DNA of 64,000 nucleotides, taken from Burkholderiales bacterium. GTDB lineage: Bacteria; Pseudomonadota; Gammaproteobacteria; Burkholderiales; Burkholderiaceae_C. Positions 18,985-25,737 of this stretch are shown here, in pieces. How positions within the stretch are numbered: position 1 is the stretch's first letter; every line of letters starts with the position of its first letter. The notes under the pieces are model-generated. The model had not been told where the DNA came from. It saw only the letters and a program-made list of their open reading frames with translations, and did no database searches. Where the stretch lies: the NCBI GenBank assembly GCA_026954015.1, contig JAIXLP010000048.1, positions 1 to 64,000 of the forward strand. Reading direction: 5' to 3'. The translations under genes were made by a program, and so were the position numbers.

Positions 18985-19443
18985 TCAGGCTTTCTTGAAC
19001 AAGGGATGGATGGTGCTGTGCTTGAGGTCGAACACCTCCGGCCCCTCGTCCACCTGTACCGTGAGGCCGATGTGGCGCGTGGCCATCAGCGGGTCGAGGT
19101 GCTTGCGGATCGCCGACACCACGGCCTCGCCCGAGGCTTTTTGCGAGGCCGCGCTGCGGCCGCGCGCCATGCGCAGGTTGGCGTACATGAACGCGTATTC
19201 GCCCGGGTCGCTGCCGCGGATGCCCGTCTTGCCCGCCCCGGCGGCGCGGCCCGCGGCTCCGCCGTCGGCCAGCGCGAAGTGCGGCGCCGGATAGGCCAGC
19301 ACGCGCGTGCCGCCCGTGGGGAAGACCTGCCGGCCCGCTTCATCGCGCACCGCGAGCATGGCGTCGGCCGCGTCGCGGCACAGGGCGGGCATGTCGACGA
19401 TGGCGTCCAGGTTGCCGGAGTAGTTGATGATCAGGTGGGGCAT
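18985..19443 (-). CDS. hpaF: 5-carboxymethyl-2-hydroxymuconate delta-isomerase
   Basis: Small isomerase (152 residues) of the CHMI/tautomerase family. The N-terminal proline that acts as catalytic base after Met removal is present (MPHLIINYS). The C-terminal segment (GLTVQVDEGPEVFDLKHSTIH) is family-typical. Compared with the roughly 125-residue enterobacterial enzyme it has an insertion rich in Gly/Ala around residues 58-75. The ATG at 19443 follows AGGAG. Converts carboxymethyl-hydroxymuconate to 2-oxohept-3-enedioate precursor in the pathway. Confidence 0.88.
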   Translation of the reverse strand: MPHLIINYSGNLDAIVDMPALCRDAADAMLAVRDEAGRQVFPTGGTRVLAYPAPHFALADGGAAGRAAGAGKTGIRGSDPGEYAFMYANLRMARGRSAASQKASGEAVVSAIRKHLDPLMATRHIGLTVQVDEGPEVFDLKHSTIHPLFKKA

Positions 19444-19493
19444 GCGGAAAACTCCTGTGTACCGTTCACGGACGCGGCGTCCGAACCGGCAGC

Positions 19494-20417
19494 TTACAGG
19501 CGCGGAAAGGCCCGATAGCTGCTGGCGCGCGAGGCTTCGGGGCCGGGCACCGCGCTGCCGTCCTGCGGGGTGACGGGGAATACCGCGTTGATCTGCCCCG
19601 TGCCCGACGCGCCGAAATACGGCGTGAGCACCTCGACCTTGCCGTCGTAGGCGGACCAGCCCAGCGCGCCCAGCAGCATCGCGGTGTCGTGCATGAAGCC
19701 TTCGCCATGGCCCTTGCTCGCGTATTCGGGCAGCATCGCGCAAAAGTCCTGCCACTCGCCGTTCTTCCACATCGCGATCACCTCGTGGTCGAGCCGTTCA
19801 AGGAATGGGCTCCAGATCTTGAATGCGAATTCGGGCGCGAGGCCGTTCTGCGCAAAGCGGTGCGACAGCGACCCGCTGGCCAGGAACGCCACCTTGCCGT
19901 CGTAGTGCTTCTCCACCGCTTCGCGCATGGCCCATCCGAGGCGCGCGCTATCGTTGAGATAGTGGCTCGTGCACAGCGCCGAGACCGACACCACCTTGAA
20001 ATGCTCATCCTCGTTCATGTAGCGCATGGGCACGAGCGTGCCGTACTCGGGCTGCAGCGAGGTGGCGTCGTGCGCCAGCGTCTCCACGCCCTGCTCGTTG
20101 CACACCTGCGCCAGCAGCCGCCCCAGCTCAGGATTGCCCGCGAAGCTGTAGTGCATGTTGCTGATGAAGTGCGGCAGCTCGTTGCTGGTGTAGGTGCCCT
20201 GCCAGTGCGGCGCGCAGTTGAGGTGGTAGGTGGCGTTGACCAGCCAGTGGGTGTCGAACACCACGATGGTGTCCACGCCGAGCGCGCGGCAGCGGCGGCT
20301 GATTTCCTTGTGCCCTTCGATCGCGTCCTTGCGTGAACCCTGGCGCGGGCCCGGCAGCTCGCTCAGGTACATGCTCGGCACGTGCGTGATCTTGGCCGCA
20401 AAGGCGAGTTGTCCCAT
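19494..20417 (-). CDS. hpaD: 3,4-dihydroxyphenylacetate 2,3-dioxygenase (class III extradiol)
   Basis: Ring-cleaving, Fe(II)-dependent LigB-family dioxygenase of 307 residues. It starts MGQLAFAAKITHVPSMYLSE, nearly the same wording as the enterobacterial HpaD. Likely iron ligands are the His in THVPSM and in FDTHW, and the Glu region PEYGTLVP; SGSLSHRFA carries the second-shell His. Opens homoprotocatechuate to 5-carboxymethyl-2-hydroxymuconate semialdehyde. The ATG at 20417 has GCAGGAGATCACC before it. Confidence 0.94.
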   Translation of the reverse strand: MGQLAFAAKITHVPSMYLSELPGPRQGSRKDAIEGHKEISRRCRALGVDTIVVFDTHWLVNATYHLNCAPHWQGTYTSNELPHFISNMHYSFAGNPELGRLLAQVCNEQGVETLAHDATSLQPEYGTLVPMRYMNEDEHFKVVSVSALCTSHYLNDSARLGWAMREAVEKHYDGKVAFLASGSLSHRFAQNGLAPEFAFKIWSPFLERLDHEVIAMWKNGEWQDFCAMLPEYASKGHGEGFMHDTAMLLGALGWSAYDGKVEVLTPYFGASGTGQINAVFPVTPQDGSAVPGPEASRASSYRAFPRL

Positions 20418-20446
20418 GGTGATCTCCTGCAAGTAAGGTGCGGTGT

Positions 20447-21415
20447 TCAAGTTCCGGCGGTGATGCCGGCCTGGCGTATCACCGCCGCGTAACGCGCGAT
20501 CTCTTCGTCGATGAACTGCGCGAACCCCTCCGGCGTCGTGCTGCGGGCGGCGATGCCCCCCTTGTGAAACGCCTCGGTGACGGTGGGGGTCTGCATCGCG
20601 CGGTTCACCAGCGCGTTCAGGTGCTGCACGACGGCGTCGGGCACGCCCGCGGGCGCGAGCATGCCGTTCCATGAATTGGACTCGACCCGCGCGCCCTGTT
20701 CTCCGAGTGTGGGTATGTCGGGCGCGTACTCGGAACGCTTCTCGGTCGCCATCCCCACCGCCACGAGCTTGCCCGAGCGCACATGGGTGCGAAATTCCGG
20801 CCAGTTGCCGAACATCATCGTCACCTGCCCGCCGAGCAGATCGGCCAGCGCCGGCGCCTGTCCCTTGTACGGCACGTGCACGATGTTGGGGGTGCCGAGC
20901 ACGCTCTTGAGCATCTCCCCGGCCAGGTGCGCCGAGGTACCCTGCCCGAACGAGGCATAGCTCAGCGGCTTGCCGGCCTGGTACTGCGCGACGATGTCGG
21001 CCACGTTCCTGATGCCGCTGGCCGGGTGCGCCGCGAGCACGTGCTCCGACAGGCCCATGAGCGCCACGGGGCGCAGGTCCTTGCGGCTGTCGTAGGGCAG
21101 GTTCCTGATGAGTGTGTCGTTCACGCAGAAGCTGTTGGCGACGGTGACGAAGCTGTAGCCATCGGGCGCCGACTTGGCGACGCTGTCCACGCCGATCACG
21201 GTGCCCGCGCCCGGCTTGTTCTCCACCACCACGCTCTGGCCCAGCACCCGGGCCAGCTCGGCGGCGACCAGGCGCGTGACGAAATCCGTGGTGCCGCCCG
21301 GTGTGAACGGCACCACCCAGCGAACGGGCCTGGATGGCCAGGCGGCCTGCGCGAGTACCGCCAGCGGCGCGCAGGCCGCGGCCGCCACGACAGTTGCAAA
21401 TTGGCGACGCTGCAT
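20447..21415 (-). CDS. Bug-family (tripartite tricarboxylate) solute-binding protein
   Basis: Periplasmic binding protein of 322 residues with a signal peptide (MQRRQFATVVAAAACAPLAVLAQA). The mature part has the Bug/TctC signatures WPSRPVRWVVPFTPGGTTD, NKPGAGTVIG and HVPYKGQAPALADLLGGQV. It sits inside the hpa cluster between hpaE and hpaD, so the ligand may be homoprotocatechuate or a related aromatic acid; this is inferred from position. The TctA/TctB membrane partners are not nearby. Such orphan binding proteins are very common in Burkholderiales. Its ATG lies six bases after the hpaE stop. Confidence 0.9.
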   Translation of the reverse strand: MQRRQFATVVAAAACAPLAVLAQAAWPSRPVRWVVPFTPGGTTDFVTRLVAAELARVLGQSVVVENKPGAGTVIGVDSVAKSAPDGYSFVTVANSFCVNDTLIRNLPYDSRKDLRPVALMGLSEHVLAAHPASGIRNVADIVAQYQAGKPLSYASFGQGTSAHLAGEMLKSVLGTPNIVHVPYKGQAPALADLLGGQVTMMFGNWPEFRTHVRSGKLVAVGMATEKRSEYAPDIPTLGEQGARVESNSWNGMLAPAGVPDAVVQHLNALVNRAMQTPTVTEAFHKGGIAARSTTPEGFAQFIDEEIARYAAVIRQAGITAGT

Positions 21416-21420
21416 GGCGT

Positions 21421-22890
21421 TCAGGCGCCCCAGCGCGGAATCGGGTGGCTGCCCATCGAGACCGCGACGTTCTTGGGCTCCAGAAAAACCTCGTAGCTCC
21501 AGGTGCCGCCCTCGCGCCCGGTGCCGCTGGCCTTGGTGCCGCCGAAGGGCTGGCGCAAATCGCGCACGTTCTGGCTGTTGACGAAGCACATGCCGGCCTC
21601 AATCGCAGCGGCCACGCGGTGGGCGCGGCCGAGGTTCTCGCTCCAGACGTAGCTCGAAAGCCCGTACTGGATGTCGTTGGCCTTGGCGATGGCGTCCGCC
21701 TCGTCCTTGAACGGGATCAGGCAGGCCACGGGGCCGAAGATTTCCTCCTGCGCGATCCGCATGCGGTTGTCCACGTCGGCAAACACCGTGGGCCAGACGT
21801 AGTTGCCGCCCGCAACCCGCGCCGCGAGTTCGGGCGCGTAGGACGGGCGCTCCAGCCCGCCGCACAGCAGCGTCGCGCCCTCCTTGGGGCCCAGCTCGAT
21901 GTAGCTGCGCACCTTGGCCAGGTGGCCCTGAGAGATCATCGGGCCGACGATGGTGTGCTCGTCCTGCGGGTCGCCCACGGTGATCTTCCTGGCGCGCTCG
22001 GCGAACTTCGCTGCGAAGTCGGCGTAGAGGCCCTGCTGCACCAGGATGCGGCTGCCGGCGGTGCAGCGCTCGCCGTTGTTGGAGAAGATCATGAACACGG
22101 CGGCGTCCAGCGCGCGCTCCAGGTCGGCGTCGTCGAAGACGACGAAGGGCGACTTGCCGCCCAGCTCCATGCTGAACTTCTTCAGGCCCGCGGCGCGCAC
22201 GATGCGGTTGCCGGTGGCGGTTGACCCGGTGAAGGAAATCGCCCGCACGTCGGGGTGGGCGCACAGCGGCTCGCCCGCTTCCTTGCCGAAGCCGTGCACC
22301 ACGTTCAGCACACCGGCGGGGATGCCCGCCTCCAGCGCCAGCTCGCCCAGGCGCGCGGCCGTCATCGGGCTGAGTTCGCTCATCTTCAGCACCGCCGTGT
22401 TGCCGAAGGCCAGGCAGGGCGCCACCTTCCAGGTGGCCGTCATGAAGGGCACGTTCCACGGGCTGATCAGCGCGCACACGCCCACCGGATGGAACAGCGT
22501 GTAGTTCAGGTGCGTGGGCGTGGGGTAGGTGTGGCCGTCCACGCGCGTGCACATCTCGGCAAAGTAGCAAAAGTTGTCGGCCGCGCGCGGAATCAGGCCC
22601 TTGCCGGTCTGGGCGATCACCTGCCCGGTGTCGTCGGTTTCGGTGCGGGCGATCTCGGGTACGTGCCGGGCAATCAGGTCGCCCAGGGCGCGCACCTTTT
22701 TCGCGCGCTCGGTCGCGGGCAGGCCGGCCCATTTCGGAAATGCTTCTTTGGCCGCGGCGACCGCGGCGTTGACCTCAGCCTCGCCGCCACTGGCGACTTC
22801 GGCCAGCACACCTTGCGTGGCGGGGTTGACGGTCTCGAAGTAATCGGTGCCAGGGACCGGCTTGCCGTTGATCAGGTGTTCTATTTTCAT
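21421..22890 (-). CDS. hpaE: 5-carboxymethyl-2-hydroxymuconate semialdehyde dehydrogenase
   Basis: NAD-dependent aldehyde dehydrogenase of 489 residues. Catalytic Glu in MELGGKSPFVVFDDADLER and nucleophile Cys in NNGERCTAGSR, which is the HpaE/BetB-like form. The C-terminal FGGTKASGTGREGGTWSYEV agrees. The chosen start is ATG 22890 (MKIEHLINGK); a GTG at 22902 would add four residues. The start region lies inside a copy of the dispersed repeat and has no clear Shine-Dalgarno sequence, so translation may rely on coupling to hpaG2 upstream. Confidence 0.93.
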   Translation of the reverse strand: MKIEHLINGKPVPGTDYFETVNPATQGVLAEVASGGEAEVNAAVAAAKEAFPKWAGLPATERAKKVRALGDLIARHVPEIARTETDDTGQVIAQTGKGLIPRAADNFCYFAEMCTRVDGHTYPTPTHLNYTLFHPVGVCALISPWNVPFMTATWKVAPCLAFGNTAVLKMSELSPMTAARLGELALEAGIPAGVLNVVHGFGKEAGEPLCAHPDVRAISFTGSTATGNRIVRAAGLKKFSMELGGKSPFVVFDDADLERALDAAVFMIFSNNGERCTAGSRILVQQGLYADFAAKFAERARKITVGDPQDEHTIVGPMISQGHLAKVRSYIELGPKEGATLLCGGLERPSYAPELAARVAGGNYVWPTVFADVDNRMRIAQEEIFGPVACLIPFKDEADAIAKANDIQYGLSSYVWSENLGRAHRVAAAIEAGMCFVNSQNVRDLRQPFGGTKASGTGREGGTWSYEVFLEPKNVAVSMGSHPIPRWGA

Positions 22891-22930
22891 AGCTGCTCGC
22901 ACTGGATGGATGGGCGCTCAGGCCCGTTTT
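22884..22930 (+). repeat. Dispersed GATAGCTGC repeat, copy 2, spanning the hpaG2-hpaE junction
   Basis: Reads CATAGCTGCTCGCACTGGA then GGGCGCTCAGGCC and a TTTT end, a degenerate copy in the plus orientation. It contains the hpaE start codon, the whole 27-base intergenic space, and the last codons of hpaG2. Confidence 0.6.
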
Positions 22931-23694
22931 GGTTCAGAAACCATGGTGGTCTGCAATGCTCCGATGCCTTCGATTTCGCAGACCACGACCGCGCCCACCG
23001 GGCAGTCGACCACGCCGTCGGGCGTGCCGGTCAGGATCAGGTCACCGGGGTAGAGCGTCATGAAGCCGCTGAAGTACTCGACGAGCGTCGGCACGTCGAA
23101 CACCATGTCGGCGGTGGTGCCCTGCTGGGTCAGCCGGCCGTCCACCGTGGTGCGCAGCTTGAGACGCATCGGGTCGGGCACATCGGCGGCGTCGACCAGC
23201 CAGGGGCCGATGGGCGTGCAGGTGTCGCGGTTCTTCACGCGCAGATTGGGGCGGTACCAGTTTTCGAGGTAGTCGCGGATCGCGAAGTCGTTGGCCACGG
23301 TGTAGCCGCGCACGAAATCGTAGGCGTCGGCCTTGTTCACGTTCTTCGCCTCGCGGCCGATCACCACCGCCAGCTCGCATTCGTAGTGCATGTTCTGCAC
23401 GCCGTCGGGGCGCACGGTGTGGCCGCGGTGACCGATCAGCGAGGCCGCGCCCTTGGCGAACGCGAGCGGCTCGGCAGGTGGCTTGAAGGCCAGTTCCCTC
23501 GCGTGGTCGGCGTAGTTCAGGCCGAGGGCCAGCACGGTGCGCGCACGCGGCGTGGGTGCGAGCGGCGGCAGCCAGACGACTTCGTCCAGCCCCACGCGCC
23601 GGCCCCGGAAGGCGGGAGTCAGCAGCTGCAGCTGGCCGTCGGCTTCGACCGCGTCGTGCACGGCGCCAGCCCAGGCGATGCGGGCGTGCTTCAT
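22918..23694 (-). CDS. hpaG2: HpaG C-terminal-type subunit (FAH-family isomerase/decarboxylase)
   Basis: Fumarylacetoacetate-hydrolase-family protein of 258 residues. The metal-site acidic residues are in MHYECELAVVIG near residue 102 and DFAIRDYLENWYRPN; the C-terminal LYPGDLILTGTPDGV is the family signature. In Enterobacteria HpaG is a fused two-domain bifunctional protein (2-hydroxyhepta-2,4-diene-1,7-dioate isomerase and 5-carboxymethyl-2-oxo-hex-3-ene-1,6-dioate decarboxylase); here the halves are separate genes. The ATG overlaps the stop of the upstream half as ATGA. Confidence 0.9.
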   Translation of the reverse strand: MKHARIAWAGAVHDAVEADGQLQLLTPAFRGRRVGLDEVVWLPPLAPTPRARTVLALGLNYADHARELAFKPPAEPLAFAKGAASLIGHRGHTVRPDGVQNMHYECELAVVIGREAKNVNKADAYDFVRGYTVANDFAIRDYLENWYRPNLRVKNRDTCTPIGPWLVDAADVPDPMRLKLRTTVDGRLTQQGTTADMVFDVPTLVEYFSGFMTLYPGDLILTGTPDGVVDCPVGAVVVCEIEGIGALQTTMVSEPKRA

Positions 23695-24395
23695 GCGACC
23701 TCCTGCGTCAGGGTATGCACGAGCGGCTCGAAGCCGGGCGCCCGCACCTCGATGCGGTCGCCCGCGCGGCCCAGCGGGCGCGTGCCGTCCGCAAGGCACT
23801 CGGTGCCCAGCATCAGCACGTCACCCGGTTGCAGCGTCATGAACGCGCTCACGTCGGCGAGCAGCGCGGCAGCATCACGCACGAGCGTGGACAGGTCGGC
23901 GCGCAGCACCGCCTCGCCGTTGAGCCGTGCCTCGATCGTCAGCGCGGCCAGCGCAGCCGGCGCCAGCGGCGGCCGCGACGCGCCGCAGACCAGAAAGCCG
24001 TCGCGGTTGCGAAAGCGGATCGCGGGGCGGTAGTAGCTCTCGTGCGGCAGGGCGAGGTCGCTCAGCAGCATGCATGCGGCGATGGACACCCCACCAAGAA
24101 CTATTGTTTCAATAGCTGCCTGCGCTTGTCCCGAAGGCGCTTGAGTCCAATTGGATACCGAACTGCCAACCACCAGCCCCAGCGTCGGCCCCAGCCACAC
24201 CGGCTCCGGTACCGCCACGGCGGCGCCCGCAGCGGCGAACGTGTTGGCGGTCTTCACGTAGAGCACCGGCGCCTGTGGTGCGGCCTTGTACGGTGCGTCG
24301 CTCATCCGCGGGGCCCACAGGTCGCGCTCGCGCCGGAAGTTGAGCAGGGGGCCGTACACCGTGCCGGTGGGCAGCCCGTACACATCAGGTCTCAT
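23691..24395 (-). CDS. hpaG1: HpaG N-terminal-type subunit, interrupted in frame by a repeat
   Basis: FAH-family protein of 234 residues, partner of the downstream hpaG2. The beginning (PTGTVYGPLLNFRRE; YVKTANTF) and SDLALPHESYYRPAIRFRNRDGFLVCG match the N-terminal half of HpaG. Between TLGLVVG and SDLALPH lies an unusual stretch, about residues 81-100, encoded by a copy of the dispersed repeat. Homologues have there something like a 22-residue VSEADALDYVAGYTIVND segment that includes conserved structure. The frame is kept, but activity may be reduced or altered. It starts four bases downstream of the hpaR stop. Confidence 0.85.
   Translation of the reverse strand: MRPDVYGLPTGTVYGPLLNFRRERDLWAPRMSDAPYKAAPQAPVLYVKTANTFAAAGAAVAVPEPVWLGPTLGLVVGSSVSNWTQAPSGQAQAAIETIVLGGVSIAACMLLSDLALPHESYYRPAIRFRNRDGFLVCGASRPPLAPAALAALTIEARLNGEAVLRADLSTLVRDAAALLADVSAFMTLQPGDVLMLGTECLADGTRPLGRAGDRIEVRAPGFEPLVHTLTQEVA
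24101..24153 (+). repeat. Dispersed GATAGCTGC repeat, copy 3, inside hpaG1
   Basis: Contains TTTCAATAGCTGCCTGCGC, TTGTCCCGAAGGCGCTTGAG and a CCAATTGG end, matching the family in plus orientation. It lies wholly within the coding region of hpaG1 and is translated on the other strand as NWTQAPSGQAQAAIETIV (residues 82-99). Confidence 0.7.
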
Positions 24396-24398
24396 GGT

Positions 24399-24881
24399 TC
24401 AGCGCTCCAGTAGCTCGGCCTCGGCGGGTGCATCGGCCGCCGCGTGCGAGGGCAGGGTCATCAGGTCGTCGAGCAAGGCGTAGAGCTGCTCCAGCCGCGC
24501 CTGGCCCAGATGACCGGCCAGGTCGCGGTACTGGTCCTCAATGCTGACGGAAAGATCGTCCACCAGCGCAAGTGCGCTCGCCGTGGCGCGCACCAGCGTG
24601 CAGCGCGCGTCGTCGCTGCTGCGTTCGCGGCGCACGAGACCGCTTTTTTCCATGCGCGCCAGGATGCCGGTGAGGCTGGGCCCGAGGATGTAGGCCTGCT
24701 CGGCCAGGCGCCCCGTCTCCACGCCACCCGCGTGCTCGCGCAGCACGCGCAGCACGCGCCACTGCTGGTCCGACAGCCCGCGCACGCGCAGACGCGGCCG
24801 GTAGTGCTGCATCAGCGCCTCGCGCGCCTGCAGCAGCAGCAGCGGCAGGTTGCGGTGCGAGAACGGTGTTGTGCGCGGCAT
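24399..24881 (-). CDS. hpaR: MarR-family regulator of homoprotocatechuate degradation
   Basis: A 160-residue winged-helix regulator matching HpaR: starts with NLPLLLLQAREALMQHYRP, has the recognition-helix area SDQQWRVLRVL and ILGPSLTGILARMEKSGLV, and the wing RERSSDDARCTLV. In enterobacteria HpaR represses the meta-cleavage operon and is released by pathway acids such as 4-hydroxyphenylacetate. Here it is the first gene of the operon, so autoregulation is likely. A perfect TTAATATATTAA palindrome lies four bases upstream of its ATG. Confidence 0.92.
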   Translation of the reverse strand: MPRTTPFSHRNLPLLLLQAREALMQHYRPRLRVRGLSDQQWRVLRVLREHAGGVETGRLAEQAYILGPSLTGILARMEKSGLVRRERSSDDARCTLVRATASALALVDDLSVSIEDQYRDLAGHLGQARLEQLYALLDDLMTLPSHAAADAPAEAELLER

Positions 24882-24885
24882 TTAC

Positions 24886-24916
24886 TTAATATATTAAATT
24901 TATGCCCGCGACGCAA
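24886..24916 (-). promoter_or_regulatory. Promoter and probable HpaR operator of the hpa operon
   Basis: On the minus strand TTGCGT (24916-24911) is followed by a 17-base spacer and TATATT (24893-24888), a reasonable sigma-70 pair. The -10 element lies inside the perfect palindrome TTAATATATTAA (24886-24897), which would let a MarR-type repressor block RNA polymerase. Only six bases separate the -10 from the hpaR ATG, so the transcript may be leaderless. No Shine-Dalgarno sequence is seen. Confidence 0.55.
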
Positions 24917-24987
24917 GAGGGTTAACCCGGGGCGCGATGAAAATTTCTGGGCACGCGCGCGGCAGCGCGCGCATGCGATGGCGGCCG

Positions 24988-25737
24988 TCAGGCCTGCGCG
25001 GCGGTCGCCTTCTTGCCCGCGCCGAGGTAGGTCTCGATCACCCGCTTGTCGCTCATCAGGTACGACGCCTCGCCGCTGAGCGCGACCGCGCCCATCTCGA
25101 GCACGTAGCCGCGGTCGGCCACCTGCAGCGCCGCGCGCGCGTTCTGCTCGACGAGCAGCACCGACACGCCCATGCCGCGAAGTGAAGCGACGATCTGCAG
25201 CACCTCGCGCACGATGAGCGGCGCAAGGCCGAGCGACGGCTCGTCGAGCATCAGCAGGCGCGGGCGTGCCATGAGCGCGCGGCCGATCGCCAGCATCTGG
25301 CGCTCGCCGCCCGAGAGCGTGGCCGCCAGTTGCGCACGGCGTTCTTCCAGGCGCGGGAACAGCGCGTACACCTCGTGCATGCGCTCGGCCTGGTCGCGCT
25401 GACCTCGGCGCCAGCGCGCGAAGCCGCCGAGCAGCAGGTTGTCCTCGACCGACATCTCGCCAAAGAGCTCGCGCTTTTCGGGCACGAGGCCGACGCCGTG
25501 GCCCACCATGGCCTCGACCGATGGTCGGCGCACCACCGCGCCCTCGAACTGCAGCTCACCATGCGAGGGCAGCAGGCCCATGGTGGCGTTCAGCAGCGTG
25601 GACTTGCCCGCGCCGTTGGGCCCGATCACGGTGACGATCTCGCCCTCGTTGACGGTGAGGTCGATCTGGTGCACGGCCTCCACCGGCCCGTACGACACGG
25701 AAAAGCCCTTCAACTGCAGCAGCGCGGTGGTACTCAT
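24988..25737 (-). CDS. livF: ABC transporter ATP-binding protein, LivF type (second system)
   Basis: ATPase of 249 residues with Walker A GPNGAGKSTL, signature LSGGERQM, Walker B LLMLDEPSLGLAP and VLLVEQNARAAL. Its ATG overlaps the stop of the fused permease-ATPase gene (ATGA). Together with that gene and livH it forms a three-gene minus-strand operon ending about 100 bases upstream of hpaR. The matching binding protein is encoded in the opposite direction at 30183-31343. Confidence 0.9.
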   Translation of the reverse strand: MSTTALLQLKGFSVSYGPVEAVHQIDLTVNEGEIVTVIGPNGAGKSTLLNATMGLLPSHGELQFEGAVVRRPSVEAMVGHGVGLVPEKRELFGEMSVEDNLLLGGFARWRRGQRDQAERMHEVYALFPRLEERRAQLAATLSGGERQMLAIGRALMARPRLLMLDEPSLGLAPLIVREVLQIVASLRGMGVSVLLVEQNARAALQVADRGYVLEMGAVALSGEASYLMSDKRVIETYLGAGKKATAAQA

